From positions 58,508-122,507 of the forward strand of contig LGFI01000003.1 of the NCBI GenBank assembly GCA_001508155.1: a stretch of 64,000 nt of DNA, in the 5' to 3' direction. Of the stretch, positions 27,021-36,130 are shown one piece after another. Made by a program: the position numbers and the translations under genes. This DNA is from Acetothermia bacterium 64_32 (GTDB taxonomy: Bacteria > Bipolaricaulota > Bipolaricaulia > Bipolaricaulales > Bipolaricaulaceae). Every line of letters begins with the position of its first letter. Position 1 is the first letter of the stretch. The notes beneath the pieces are model-generated. The model was given only the letters and a program-made list of their open reading frames with translations. It was not told the origin of the DNA and made no database searches.

Positions 27021-28280
27021 TCAGCCGCCGGCAAGTATCCGGTTGCAATCCTCTTCAGCCCTGTCCAGAGCCTCCTGCGGGGATATCTTCCCGTTGACCG
27101 CCAGCTCGATCTGGGCTTGGATGGCGTCCTCCAATTCGGAGCCCTTGGGGTGGTTGATGGGGAAGTGGACCAGGCCCTTCTGGGCCATCTCGTTGAGCCA
27201 CTTTCCGGACTTGGTCCAGTAGTCGGAGGCCAGGAGTTCCGGGTTCTCCGCTTCGGGCTTGTAAGCGGTGATGTGGCCACCGTACATGGTCCAGATGTGG
27301 GAGTTCTCCGAGATAAACTTGAGAACCTCCGTGGCGGCAAGGTATACGTCCTTGGAGGTGCCGGCGGGCTGGAGCGGGATCACCAACTGGTGGCTGTTGC
27401 CCCAGGTGTAGGGCGTCCCGAAGAAGTTCGGCATCGGAGCATAGCCCCAGTTGACGCCGCTCTTCACAGCGGTGCCATAGTACCAGTTGCCGGCCACCAA
27501 CATGCCCAGCTGTCCTGCGGCAAACTGGCTATAGCCGTTGCTGCCGGGTTTGTTCCAACCGAAGTCGTTAAAGATGTCGACCAGGAACTGCAAGGCGAGC
27601 AAGCCCTTGGGGTTGTTGAAAGTGGCATGGGTGTAGTCCTTATCAAACAGCTGCCCGCCCATCTGCCAGAAGAAGACATACCAGGCCCGGCGAAGCTTCC
27701 TGGGGGCCGCGTCCTCAGCCGGATGGAAGGCGTAGTAGCCCGCGGCTTTGATCCGCTCGCAGGCGTCGATGAACTCCTCCAATGTCTGCGGGGGCTTCTC
27801 AGGATCGAGGCCCACCTCGGCGAAGATGTCCTTGTTGTACCAGAGGCCCCAGCCGTGTGTGTCGAGGGGGATTAGGTAGTGGTGCCCACCGAGTTCACCG
27901 GCAGCCCAGTTGGCCCCAACGTAGCTGTCTGGGTCGATTCCAGCTACCTTAAGCAGGTTTCCGACAGGGGATGCATCGAGGGGCGTGAGGTAATCGGCCA
28001 TCTCCACCAGTTTGTTGGTGTGGCACACGCCGAGCTGGGGCGGGTTGCCGGAGATCACGGAGAGGCGGAACTGGGCATAGTACTGGGTCCACCCACCCTG
28101 AATGAGTTCCACCTTTATGCCATCGTGGGTCTCGTTGAACATGTTGATGATCTGCTCCATGGCCTGGGCATCCGCCTCGTGGAAAAGGGTCTGGAAGGTG
28201 AGCTTAATCGGATCGGCTGCCCACACCTGAAGTCCCAACAGGGACACGCCTAACACTGCAAGGATCCACCACCTTCGCAT
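27021..28280 (-). CDS. Extracellular sugar-binding protein of a CUT1 ABC importer
   Basis: A 419-residue family 1 solute-binding protein. The signal peptide MRRWWILAVLGVSLLGLQVWA precedes ADPIKLTFQTLFHEADAQAMEQIINMFNETHDGIKVELIQGGW, a common start of the MalE-like group. Other typical parts are YNKDIFAEVGLDPEKPPQTLEEFIDACERIKAAG and the hinge region with FAAGQLGMLVAGNWYYG. Aromatic residues are abundant, as in carbohydrate-binding clefts. It has a good AGGAGGTG ribosome site. It lies between the lyase and permease genes of the operon and is followed by a hairpin. Confidence 0.92.
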   Translation of the reverse strand: MRRWWILAVLGVSLLGLQVWAADPIKLTFQTLFHEADAQAMEQIINMFNETHDGIKVELIQGGWTQYYAQFRLSVISGNPPQLGVCHTNKLVEMADYLTPLDASPVGNLLKVAGIDPDSYVGANWAAGELGGHHYLIPLDTHGWGLWYNKDIFAEVGLDPEKPPQTLEEFIDACERIKAAGYYAFHPAEDAAPRKLRRAWYVFFWQMGGQLFDKDYTHATFNNPKGLLALQFLVDIFNDFGWNKPGSNGYSQFAAGQLGMLVAGNWYYGTAVKSGVNWGYAPMPNFFGTPYTWGNSHQLVIPLQPAGTSKDVYLAATEVLKFISENSHIWTMYGGHITAYKPEAENPELLASDYWTKSGKWLNEMAQKGLVHFPINHPKGSELEDAIQAQIELAVNGKISPQEALDRAEEDCNRILAGG

Positions 28281-28357
28281 CTTCTAACACCTCCTGAAAA
28301 TTTCTTCAAAACCCGTTGACCAGATTGCACTGACTGACCTCGGTTTGTCCCCACCCA

Positions 28358-29278
28358 TCACCTCCTTTCCTCAACGGCAACTTTGGCCTCGGATGTCACG
28401 GCGTGAAGGGAAGGGATAAATCCCTCCTTCTCCCCAGTGTTCAGGGGGAGGAGAGGCGGTATCGGCTCCCCCACGTCCTGGCCCAAGGCGTTGAGGGCTT
28501 CCTTGATGAAGGGCACCCGGCCCCGCCTGGTCAGGCGGCAAAGCCGGATCACCAGCCTCTGAAGGACCGCGGCCAAAGTCACCTCGTTGGCCTGAGCGGC
28601 CTGGAATAACCTCACGTAGAGATCGGGGAAGATGTTTGCGCAGCTGGAAACCAAACCTGAAGCCCCCATGGAGAGCAGGGGGAAGGCAAGCTCGTCCGTC
28701 CCCACAAGCAACACGAGCTCCTCCCCCAACTCCAAGTACTCCTCCCACGACTCCCAATCCCATCGGCTGACTTTGGCTCCGGTCACGTTGGGGGCTTCTC
28801 TGGTGAGCTGACGAAGCAGCTCCGCCCCCAGTGGATTGCCGGTGGTGGCCGGGATGTCGTAGAGGAACAGCGGGGTTTCCTCCACGGCCCGGGCAATGCT
28901 CAAGTAATGGGCCCGCAGCTCTTCCTGGCTCAGTCGATAGCGGCAGGGAGGGGCCACGGCCACCCCGACGGCTCCACACTCGGCGGCGTGAAGTGAAAGC
29001 GCCCTTGCCACTTCGGGGCGATCGTGGCCAGTGTGCACGATAACCGGGAGTTCTTCGTGACTAGCCGCTAGTATGGCTTCGGCGAATGCCATCCGGGCCT
29101 CCGTGGATAAGAGGGTCCCCTCCCCGGTGGTTCCCAACACGAACAGCCCCCGTACCCCGGCACGGGCAAACCGTTCCACCAACAGGGGGATGGCCTCGTC
29201 CTTGATCCGGTTCGCCCCCCTGTCCCAAGGCGTGACCAGGGCTACCCATACCCCGGAGAACCCTTCTCGATCTTTCAT
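28358..29278 (-). CDS. DapA/NanA family aldolase (dihydrodipicolinate synthase-like lyase)
   Basis: A 306-residue TIM-barrel class I aldolase. The catalytic lysine is Lys169 (NVTGAKVSRW), the general-base tyrosine is Tyr140 (FLYDIP), and FVLGTTGEGTLLS is the carboxylate-binding loop. Being in a sugar operon with a sialidase-like gene, it is more likely a keto-acid sugar lyase (N-acetylneuraminate, 2-keto-3-deoxy-acid or related) than a lysine-biosynthesis DapA. Family sequence alone does not fix the substrate. Its start overlaps the lacI stop by 4 bases. Confidence 0.85.
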   Translation of the reverse strand: MKDREGFSGVWVALVTPWDRGANRIKDEAIPLLVERFARAGVRGLFVLGTTGEGTLLSTEARMAFAEAILAASHEELPVIVHTGHDRPEVARALSLHAAECGAVGVAVAPPCRYRLSQEELRAHYLSIARAVEETPLFLYDIPATTGNPLGAELLRQLTREAPNVTGAKVSRWDWESWEEYLELGEELVLLVGTDELAFPLLSMGASGLVSSCANIFPDLYVRLFQAAQANEVTLAAVLQRLVIRLCRLTRRGRVPFIKEALNALGQDVGEPIPPLLPLNTGEKEGFIPSLHAVTSEAKVAVEERR

Positions 29279-30270
29279 GCCGACCCCCTAACCTTGAGGT
29301 CCACCGGCACCCTCTCTTCTCGGGGTGAGAGGGGCTCCTCCCTGCCCAGGCGTTCCAGCAGGAGCCTCACAGCACAGTGGCCGATTTCGTGGGGGCGCTG
29401 GGCCACGGCGGTGAGCGGGGGACTGGCTATCTCCGCCCACTCCAGATCGTCAAAGCCCATCACTGCTACTTGGTCTGGGATGCGTACTCCCCGGGCGAAA
29501 AGTTCTTGGAGCACCCCCACCGTCATCAGGTTGTTGGTGCTGAAGATGGCAGTGGGCGGCGGCTCGAGCGCAAGGAGCCTGGCCGCGGCCTCCCGCCCCC
29601 CCTCCACCCGATACCCCCCGTAAACCACAAGCTCTTCGGAAAGGGGGACCCCCACCTCCTCCAGGGCCTTCCGGTAGCCGGCGAATCGCTCCTCGGTGGT
29701 GGTGGCCCCAGGGATCCCCAAAACGATCCCGATCCTACGATGCCCCCGCTCGATGAGGTGCCGGGTGGCCAGGTACGCCCCGCCCACGTTGTCAGAAAGC
29801 ACCGCATCCGCCTCCACCCCGGGGGCACGCCGGTCCACAAACACAAAAGGAACCCCTTGCCGGGCCAGCTTCCGGATGGCGGGGTTCTCCCCCCCACCCA
29901 CCGGGGCAAGCAGCATCCCATCCACCCTCCTGCGGCGGAGGACCTGCACATAACGGTTTTCCTTCTCCGGGGTCTCATCGCTGTTACAGACGACGATTGA
30001 GTAACCTGCCTCCAGGGCCGCATCCTCCGCCCCCCGCACTAGCGTCGCGAAGAAGGGGTTGGTGATGTCGGAGACAACCACCCCGATCACATGGGTCTTC
30101 CGCGTCCGCAGCGATTGGGCTACGGCGTTGGGGTGGTAGTCGAGCTCCTCCATCGCCCGGCGGACCCTCTCCGCCGTCTCCGGGGCCACCTTGCGGGTCC
30201 CGTTGATCACATGCGACACCGTCGCCACCGACACCCCGGCCCGCTCCGCCACATCCCTTATCGTCGCCAT
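29275..30270 (-). CDS. LacI family transcriptional regulator of the sialidase-like operon
   Basis: 331 residues with an N-terminal helix-turn-helix and hinge (ATIRDVAERAGVSVATVSHVINGTRKVAPETAERVRRAMEELDYHPNAVAQSLRT) and a periplasmic-binding-protein-like effector domain (IGVVVSDITNPFFATLVRGAED, VFVDRRAPGVEADAVLSDNVGGAYLATRHLIERGHRRIG, FGFDDLEWAE-like MGFDDLEWAEIASPPLTAVAQ). It is the first gene of its operon and overlaps the lyase gene, so the operon is probably self-repressed through the 20-bp palindrome upstream, with inducer from the imported sugar. Confidence 0.93.
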   Translation of the reverse strand: MATIRDVAERAGVSVATVSHVINGTRKVAPETAERVRRAMEELDYHPNAVAQSLRTRKTHVIGVVVSDITNPFFATLVRGAEDAALEAGYSIVVCNSDETPEKENRYVQVLRRRRVDGMLLAPVGGGENPAIRKLARQGVPFVFVDRRAPGVEADAVLSDNVGGAYLATRHLIERGHRRIGIVLGIPGATTTEERFAGYRKALEEVGVPLSEELVVYGGYRVEGGREAAARLLALEPPPTAIFSTNNLMTVGVLQELFARGVRIPDQVAVMGFDDLEWAEIASPPLTAVAQRPHEIGHCAVRLLLERLGREEPLSPREERVPVDLKVRGSA

Positions 30271-30281
30271 CTCAAATCGTT

Positions 30282-30301
30282 TACGGTAAACGTTTACCGT
30301 A
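30282..30301 (-). promoter_or_regulatory. LacI operator (20-bp perfect palindrome)
   Basis: TACGGTAAACGTTTACCGTA is a perfect palindrome with the central CG step common to LacI family operators. It lies between the -10 box and the lacI ATG at 30270, as expected for autorepression. Confidence 0.85.
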
Positions 30302-30311
30302 TACGTTTTAC

Positions 30312-30340
30312 ATGATACCGGGGGTGGGCCCGGTTGTCAA
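30312..30340 (-). promoter_or_regulatory. Promoter of the LacI/sialidase-like operon
   Basis: On the minus strand TTGACA (30340-30335) and TATCAT (30317-30312) are spaced by 17 bases, upstream of the operator. Confidence 0.8.
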
Positions 30341-30361
30341 GTCGAACGTCAAAACTTCGAT

Positions 30362-31435
30362 TCAACCAGTGATATCCTGGACGAGGGTGAGGAAGCCGGT
30401 GAAGGAGAGCCCGAGGAGGTGGAGGTTGCCCACGTGGACGTGCCTGAGGCCTGCCCCCACCGCCGCCCGGTAGCAGCGGATCGCCTGCTCAAGGGGGGTC
30501 ACCGGGAGGTCGGATAGGCAGTAAGCCGGGTAGAACACAAGGAGCGAGTAGGGGATCTCCGGGGAGAGCCGGGCGATGAACTCCGCGATTTTTCCCACCT
30601 CCTCCTCGTCCACGTAGCCGGGCACAAGCAGGGTGGTGGCCGTAAGCAAGGGGTGCCCGGCCGCGGGAAGCAGCTCTTCTGCCACCCTCCGAAAGTTATC
30701 GAATGAGGGACGGGTGGGGACGCCACACAGGGCCAGGGAAAGCTTTTCGCTCCAGGCCTTGAGGTCGAATTTCACGATGCCGCCGCTTTCAAGGGAGAGC
30801 TCGGCCGCCTGCAAGACCAGCCTGGGATTCCCAGCGCCGTTCCACTCCCAGCAGATCCTTATCCGTCCCCCTGAGCCCTCGACGATCCGGCGGGCTGCCC
30901 GGATGGCAAACGGGAGCTGGGGCTCAGGAGACCCCCCGAAGAAACACACACACCGCACCCCCGGGGCCAGGGCCCACCGCACAAGCTCCTCCTCCGAAAT
31001 CCGCTCCCCCTCGTCGAAGAACTTGTGGTTTGCGTTCTGGCAGAAGAGGCAGTCGAAGTTGCAGCCGTAGAAGAACACGGCCAGGTTCTTCCCCTCCCGC
31101 TCCCCACAGAACCAGGCGGCACAGCAGTTGGTGGGGAGGGGGTCGTAGTAGGTGTGGGCTAAGGCAACCCCCGCCCCTTCCTCCCAAAGGTAGCGGACCC
31201 TTCCTCCGCGGGCAGTGCGCAGGCCGCAGTAACCGAGCTCCCCTTCCGGAATCCGGCAGGCGTTCGCGCACAGCCGACACGGGGTTCCCCGCCGCGGCGG
31301 GACCGGGGGGAGCTTGAGGGCCCCACGCACCTCCCGGTGCGGGGCAAGAAGCTCCCCGTGGGAAGCCTTCCTCACACAGGCCGGGCATAGGCCGATGACC
31401 CCAGCCGCCTCGACGCCGCACCTTCGGCACCCCAC
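30362..31435 (-). CDS. Radical SAM activating-enzyme-like protein with cysteine-rich N-terminus
   Basis: 357 residues. Two N-terminal Cys clusters (CRRCGVEAAGVIGLCPAC and CRLCANACRIPEGELGYC) suggest a zinc-ribbon-like part and a ferredoxin-like part. The radical SAM motif CNFDCLFC (Cys125, Cys129, Cys132) follows, with CFFGGSPEPQL as the SAM-binding strand. The family resembles pyruvate-formate-lyase activases (COG1180) and the AmmeMemoRadiSam-type proteins. No glycyl-radical partner is encoded nearby, so its target is unknown. The gene stands alone, leftward, between the LacI operon and mnmA. Confidence 0.8.
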   Translation of the reverse strand: MGCRRCGVEAAGVIGLCPACVRKASHGELLAPHREVRGALKLPPVPPRRGTPCRLCANACRIPEGELGYCGLRTARGGRVRYLWEEGAGVALAHTYYDPLPTNCCAAWFCGEREGKNLAVFFYGCNFDCLFCQNANHKFFDEGERISEEELVRWALAPGVRCVCFFGGSPEPQLPFAIRAARRIVEGSGGRIRICWEWNGAGNPRLVLQAAELSLESGGIVKFDLKAWSEKLSLALCGVPTRPSFDNFRRVAEELLPAAGHPLLTATTLLVPGYVDEEEVGKIAEFIARLSPEIPYSLLVFYPAYCLSDLPVTPLEQAIRCYRAAVGAGLRHVHVGNLHLLGLSFTGFLTLVQDITG

Positions 31436-31537
31436 AAGACTGAGATTAGCCTACTGCATCTTTTGCCACCACCAAGACGCGGAAAACCGGTTCGTGGCTG
31501 AGAGGCATCTTTGGAGCCGGCCAATCCTGAAGCGGCT

Positions 31538-32578
31538 TTAAGTCAAGGCCCTGATGATGACCCCGCCCCCCAGCACCTCCTCCCCCCGGTAGAACACGGC
31601 CGCCTGTCCCGGGGTCACCGCCCGTTGTGGCGTTTCGAACTCCACTTGGGCCTCCTCCCCTTCCAGGGCCACCTGGGCGGGGGCGGCGGGGGCGCGGTAG
31701 CGGATCTGGACCCGGCATTCGAACCGTTTTCCGGGGGGGGCGCCGGAGATCCAGTGGAGCCCCCTGGCCACCAGGCCCCGGGCGTAAAGAGCGCTTTCCG
31801 GACCCACGATCACCGCGTTCCTCCCCGGGTCCAATGCCACCACGTATAGAGGTTCCGGCGAGGAGAGCCCAAGGCCCCGGCGCTGGCCCACGGTGAAGTG
31901 GGGTAGGCCCCTGTGGATGCCCAGCCTGCGGCCGGCGAGATCCAGGATCGGACCGGGGGGGGCGTCCGGGATCAGCTCCCCCACGCCCTCCGGGGCAAAG
32001 CAAAGGTCCTGGGACTCGGGGAGCCGGGCAGCCGTGAGCCCAAGCCTCTCGGCTATCCCCTTGATCTCGGCCTTGGTGAGCTCCCCCACCGGGAGCAGGG
32101 CCCGGGAGAGCTCCTCCTGGGTGAGGGAGTAAAGGAAATAGGACTGGTCTTTGACCTGATCGCGGCCCCGCAAAAGCAGCGCCCTCCCCCCTTCCTTTAC
32201 GATGCGGGCGTGGTGGCCGGTGGCAACATAGGGGATCCCCCGCCGGTCTGCCTCCTTAAGCAGGAGGGCAAACCGGACCTCCCGGTTGCATGCTACGCAG
32301 GGGTTCGGGGTTTTCCCACTTCGGTACGCCCGCAGGGCCGGCTCGATCACAAGCCTCCGGAAATCGTCATGGGCTTGGACCGTCTCGTGGGGGATCCCGA
32401 GCTCCCGGGCGGCCAGGGCGGCGGCGCCCACCGAGCAGCAGGGGTTCTCCTTGGGCCCGGCAGGGTCCCACAGCCACAGGGTGAGGCCGAAGACCTCGTA
32501 GCCCGCCTCCCGCAGGAGGTGGGCGCACACGGCGGAATCCACCCCCCCGGACATCCCCACCAGCACCCGCTCAGCCAC
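31538..32578 (-). CDS. mnmA: tRNA-specific 2-thiouridylase MnmA
   Basis: 346 residues with the MnmA marks: VLVGMSGGVDSAVCAHLL (PP-loop), ENPCCSVG, TPNPCVACNREVRF with the first catalytic cysteine, ATGHHARI, KDQSYFLYSLTQEEL, ESQDLCFAPEG with the second catalytic cysteine, and HFTVGQRRGLGLSSPEPLYV. It transfers sulfur to the wobble uridine (s2U34) of tRNAs for Lys, Glu and Gln. It heads the short leftward stretch that precedes the cupin and phosphodiesterase genes on the same strand, but they are separated by gaps of about 10 bases. Confidence 0.95.
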   Translation of the reverse strand: MAERVLVGMSGGVDSAVCAHLLREAGYEVFGLTLWLWDPAGPKENPCCSVGAAALAARELGIPHETVQAHDDFRRLVIEPALRAYRSGKTPNPCVACNREVRFALLLKEADRRGIPYVATGHHARIVKEGGRALLLRGRDQVKDQSYFLYSLTQEELSRALLPVGELTKAEIKGIAERLGLTAARLPESQDLCFAPEGVGELIPDAPPGPILDLAGRRLGIHRGLPHFTVGQRRGLGLSSPEPLYVVALDPGRNAVIVGPESALYARGLVARGLHWISGAPPGKRFECRVQIRYRAPAAPAQVALEGEEAQVEFETPQRAVTPGQAAVFYRGEEVLGGGVIIRALT

Positions 32579-32587
32579 CCGCCCGGT

Positions 32588-32941
32588 TCACCCCTCCACC
32601 TGTTTGGGAACGATGCACAAGAACTTCAGGGGGCCGTTTCCGGTGTTCCGGAACTGATGCAGCTCGTTTGGCCTAACCAGCACGGCTGTGCCCGGGGAGA
32701 GGTTGTGGCCCCCCCCATCCGTCCACAGCTCCCCTTCCCCTTCCAGGACGATCACCCCGTGCTCGAAGGGGTGGGCGTGTTTGGGGGTATGACCCCCGGG
32801 GCTCACGGTGAAGAGGCGAACCGCGAACGTAGGGGCCCCATCCGCCGGCCCCAGCACCACCTGCTTGACGACGCCCACCACCTCCCCGCCATCGGACAGG
32901 TCCTTACCCGGTACATCCTGGATTCGCTTTATCACCGCCAT
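32588..32941 (-). CDS. Small cupin domain protein
   Basis: A 117-residue single cupin barrel. The first metal motif is visible as GGHTPKHAHPFEHGVIVLEGEGELW (three histidines and a glutamate) and the second as LSPGTAVLVRPNELHQFRNTGNGPLKFLCIV. It is cytoplasmic and of unknown function; some related small cupins bind metal and sugars or take part in detoxification. The ATG at 32941 is used, since the longer reading frame is an artefact reaching into the phosphodiesterase gene. It follows that gene by 10 bases. Confidence 0.8.
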   Translation of the reverse strand: MAVIKRIQDVPGKDLSDGGEVVGVVKQVVLGPADGAPTFAVRLFTVSPGGHTPKHAHPFEHGVIVLEGEGELWTDGGGHNLSPGTAVLVRPNELHQFRNTGNGPLKFLCIVPKQVEG

Positions 32942-32951
32942 CTTGCCTCCT

Positions 32952-34142
32952 TCAGATCTCCAGGGCCAGAAACGGGACCAGAAGCTCTTCTTCGGTGAGC
33001 CCGCCGTGCATCCCCCGGAGTTTAAACTCCTCCTTGGGCCACAGGAGGAACCGGGAGCCGCGCGCCAGGGCCACCAGGTCCCCCAGCCGGGCGCGGGACT
33101 CCGAGGTCGGCCGCTCCAGCCCCCACAAGTCCTTCTCCAGGGCCTCATCGCTTTTCATGACCAAAAGATCCTGGGGGAACCTCTCCCTTAGGAACTCCTC
33201 CACCTCCTGCTCATGCCCCCGGCGTAGGTAGAGGTAGGCCGCCCGGGCATCCCCCGTCGGCGGGCAAAGAAGCCCCTCCCGCAGCACCTCATGCTCCGGG
33301 CACAGGATCACGTCCTTTTTGGGGTCCACGTCCACAAAACCATGGTCCGCGGTGAGGATGACGGTGACCCCGGAGGTCCAGGCCAGGAACTCCTCCCCCA
33401 ACAGGCGGAAAAAGGTGGCCACCTCGGTGGCGAAGGCCGGGGAACTGGGGCCGTAGGTATGGGCCAAGGAGTCCCCGGTGGGCCAATACACCGCCAGGAG
33501 GGCCTTCCCCGGGCGCGTAGCCGCCTCCCCAAGCTGCATGAAGAGGTCGGAGAGCGAAAGGTAGGGCACCACCCTGTTCACCCCCTGATATAGGAGCTGG
33601 GAAAGGCCGGAGTCCATGATGAACTTGGGGAGGAAGAGAGAGGTAGGCACCCCTATGGTCTCCAGCCGCCGGTACAGGGTGGGCACCGGGATGAACTCCT
33701 CGGGCTTCATCCCCACCTTCTGCAGTGAGTCGGCCTGGGCCCCGGGCACGGCCAGCTTGATCATGTTCACCAGCGCCCCGGGGTCCTGCAGGAACAGGGT
33801 GTAACCCAGCACCCCATGCACCAGGGGGCTGGCCCCGGTGGAGAGGCTCGCCAGGGCCGTGGTGGTGGTGGGTGGGAAGACCGAGGTCAACGGGATGTAA
33901 ACCCCGGCCTCCCGGAACGGGGTCAGGTCCACCCGCCCCTCCTGGGCCAGCCGCTCCAGCTTGAGGTAGCCCAATCCGTCCAGAATGAAACTGACAACCT
34001 TCTTGGCCGGGCGCAGCCGCAGCTCCTGAGCCAGCCCCCCTCCCTCCCCCCCAAGCAGCTCCTCGATGGTGTGGGGCACGGAAAGCAGCGAGTACCGCTC
34101 ATAATGGGGGCGCAGGCCGCCGGTATCGTCCCGGATGCGCAT
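32952..34142 (-). CDS. Alkaline-phosphatase superfamily phosphodiesterase (nucleotide pyrophosphatase/PglZ-like)
   Basis: Residues VVSFILDGLGYLKLERLA carry the first metal-binding aspartate. TSVFPPTTTTALASLSTGASPLVHGVLGYTLFL has the catalytic threonine, YWPTGDSLAHTYGP has the second aspartate and histidine, and VILTADHGFVDVDP has the aspartate/histidine metal pair. This is the type I phosphodiesterase/nucleotide pyrophosphatase pattern; a cytoplasmic location is likely as no signal peptide is seen. The start is uncertain: an ATG at 34142 (with AAGGGG before it) is used, while an ATG at 34166 lies closer to the TATAAT at 34176-34181. The nearby cofactor genes give no hint of substrate. Confidence 0.75.
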   Translation of the reverse strand: MRIRDDTGGLRPHYERYSLLSVPHTIEELLGGEGGGLAQELRLRPAKKVVSFILDGLGYLKLERLAQEGRVDLTPFREAGVYIPLTSVFPPTTTTALASLSTGASPLVHGVLGYTLFLQDPGALVNMIKLAVPGAQADSLQKVGMKPEEFIPVPTLYRRLETIGVPTSLFLPKFIMDSGLSQLLYQGVNRVVPYLSLSDLFMQLGEAATRPGKALLAVYWPTGDSLAHTYGPSSPAFATEVATFFRLLGEEFLAWTSGVTVILTADHGFVDVDPKKDVILCPEHEVLREGLLCPPTGDARAAYLYLRRGHEQEVEEFLRERFPQDLLVMKSDEALEKDLWGLERPTSESRARLGDLVALARGSRFLLWPKEEFKLRGMHGGLTEEELLVPFLALEI

Positions 34143-34217
34143 TAAAACCCCTTGTGCTTTTTGCATAGCTTCGGCATTATAGCCGTGGAGCCTACCGCAG
34201 CGAAAGGAGGGAAGGGG

Positions 34218-34418
34218 ATGGCGACCTGCCTGAACAAAGAGGCGAACCTGGATCGGTGCCCGTGCACCTGGCCGGGCTGCCCGCGCAAGGGGATCTGCTG
34301 CGATTGCCTGCGGTATCATCTTGCCCACGATGAACTCCCGGCGTGCTGTTTCCCGCCCGAGGTGGAGAGGACCTACGACCGCTCGTTCCGCCGCTTCGCC
34401 CAGCTCCAGGGGGGATGA
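34218..34418 (+). CDS. DUF6485 cysteine-rich small protein
   Basis: A 66-residue protein with CPCTWPGCPRKGICCDCLRYHLAHDELPACCF, the Cys-rich signature of DUF6485, found mainly in anaerobes. The eight or so cysteines probably bind zinc or an iron-sulfur cluster. The ATG at 34218 has GGAGGG and GGGG just upstream. Its stop overlaps the polX ATG (ATGA at 34415), so it is translated with the DNA polymerase X gene; a functional link is only an inference. Confidence 0.75.
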   Translation: MATCLNKEANLDRCPCTWPGCPRKGICCDCLRYHLAHDELPACCFPPEVERTYDRSFRRFAQLQGG

Positions 34419-36130
34419 AGAACCGTCAAGTCGCCAAGATCCTGTATGAGGTGGCTGACCTTTTGGAGCTCAAGGGGGTGGAGTTCAAACCCCGGGCCTA
34501 TCGGCGGGCCGCCCAGGCGGTGGAGTCATGCCCCACCCCCATCGAGGAGCTGGTGGAGGGGGGCAGGCTTTCCGAGCTCCCGGGCGTTGGGAAGTCCATA
34601 GCCGAAAAGATCGTCGAGATAGTGAACACGGGGAAGCTCGCCTACCACGAGGAGCTGAAGAGGGAGCTTCCGGTGGACCTGTACTCCCTCACCCAGGTGG
34701 AGGGGGTAGGGCCCAAGACGGCCAAGCTCCTTTACGAAAAGCTCGGGGTACGCACACTGGAAGACCTGGAGCAGGCCGCGAAAGAGGGCAGGATCCGAAA
34801 CATCAAGGGGCTGGGGGCCAAGACAGAGGAGAAGATCCTGCGAGGCCTTTCCGAGGCCCGGCGCACGGAAAGGCGGGAGCTTCTGGGCTATGCCCTCCCC
34901 CTGGCCCGCGAGCTCTGTCGAAAACTTGAGAAGACCGGCCTATTCAGGCGCATCCAGCCCGCCGGCTCCCTCAGGCGGGGGAAGGAGACCGTGGGGGACC
35001 TGGATCTCTTGGCCATCTCCGACCAGCCCGAGGCCGCCTCCCAGGCATTCATCTCCCTGCCGGAGGTGGAGGAGGTCCTGGCCCAGGGGCCCAAGAAGTC
35101 CTCGGTACGCCTTTCCGGGGGGCTTCAGGTGGACCTCAGGATCGTGCCCCAGGAGTCCTTCGGGGCCGCCTTACAGTACTTCACCGGCTCCAAGGCCCAC
35201 AACATCCGGCTCCGGGAGCGGGCGGTGGCCCGGGGTTGGAAACTCAATGAGTACGGGCTGTTCGACCGGGAGGGGAGGCGCCTGGCCGGGGAGGCGGAAG
35301 AGGACATCTACCGCGCCCTGGAACTCGATTTCATCCCCCCGGAGCTGAGGGAGGATCAGGGGGAAATCCAGGCGGCCGAGCGGGGCGAGCTCCCCAGGCT
35401 CATCAGCCTCGAAGAGGTGAAATCCGACCTGCACGTCCACACGAACTGGTCGGACGGCAAGTCCACCCTGGAGGAGCTGGTGGCCGCGGCCAGGGAAAGG
35501 GGGCTTTCCTACATGGCCATCACCGACCACTTCAGGTTCTCCCAGGCGATCCACGGCCTCTCCGAAGAAGACCTCCAGCGGCAGATAGACGAGATCGCCC
35601 GGCTGAACGAGAAGCTTTCCGACTTCCATATACTCACCGGGGTGGAGGCCAACATCCAGCGGGACGGCTCCATCGACGTGCCCGAGGACCTGCTGCGCAA
35701 GGTTGACCTTGTGATCGCCTCGGTCCACTCCCACTTCCGACTCTCCCGCAGGGAGATGACCGCCCGGCTTGTGCGGGCGGTGGAGCACGAGCTGGTGGAC
35801 GTGCTGGGGCACCCCAGCGGCAGGCTGATCGGGGAGCGCCCCCCCTATGAGGTGGACTGGGAGGAGCTGTTCTTCCGGGCGGCCAAGTCCGGGACCTTCC
35901 TTGAGGTGAACGCAAATCCCCAGCGGCTTGATCTTTCCGCCCCCATGGTGCGGGAGGCGATCGAGGTGGGGGTGGGGATCATAATCGGAACCGATGCCCA
36001 CGCCCGGGATCATCTGGAATTCCTGGAGCTCGGGGTGCTCACCTGCCGACGGGGCTGGGCGGAAAAGAAGCACGTGCGCAACTGTCTCCCCTGGGAGGAG
36101 CTCCTTGCCTTGAGGAAGAGGGGGAGATAA
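34415..36130 (+). CDS. polX: DNA polymerase/3'-5' exonuclease PolX
   Basis: 571 residues with the bacterial PolX architecture: helix-hairpin-helix repeats (LPGVGKSIAEKI, VEGVGPKTAKLL), the polymerase palm with GSLRRGKETVGDLDLLAIS (metal aspartates), VDLRIVP, and a C-terminal PHP domain with DLHVHTNWSDGKSTLEELV, AITDHFR, GVEANIQRDG, IASVHSHF and GTDAHARDHL. The PHP metal ligands look intact, so 3'-5' exonuclease activity in addition to gap-filling synthesis in base excision repair is expected. It is a close-packed second gene after the DUF6485 gene. Confidence 0.92.
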   Translation: MKNRQVAKILYEVADLLELKGVEFKPRAYRRAAQAVESCPTPIEELVEGGRLSELPGVGKSIAEKIVEIVNTGKLAYHEELKRELPVDLYSLTQVEGVGPKTAKLLYEKLGVRTLEDLEQAAKEGRIRNIKGLGAKTEEKILRGLSEARRTERRELLGYALPLARELCRKLEKTGLFRRIQPAGSLRRGKETVGDLDLLAISDQPEAASQAFISLPEVEEVLAQGPKKSSVRLSGGLQVDLRIVPQESFGAALQYFTGSKAHNIRLRERAVARGWKLNEYGLFDREGRRLAGEAEEDIYRALELDFIPPELREDQGEIQAAERGELPRLISLEEVKSDLHVHTNWSDGKSTLEELVAAARERGLSYMAITDHFRFSQAIHGLSEEDLQRQIDEIARLNEKLSDFHILTGVEANIQRDGSIDVPEDLLRKVDLVIASVHSHFRLSRREMTARLVRAVEHELVDVLGHPSGRLIGERPPYEVDWEELFFRAAKSGTFLEVNANPQRLDLSAPMVREAIEVGVGIIIGTDAHARDHLEFLELGVLTCRRGWAEKKHVRNCLPWEELLALRKRGR

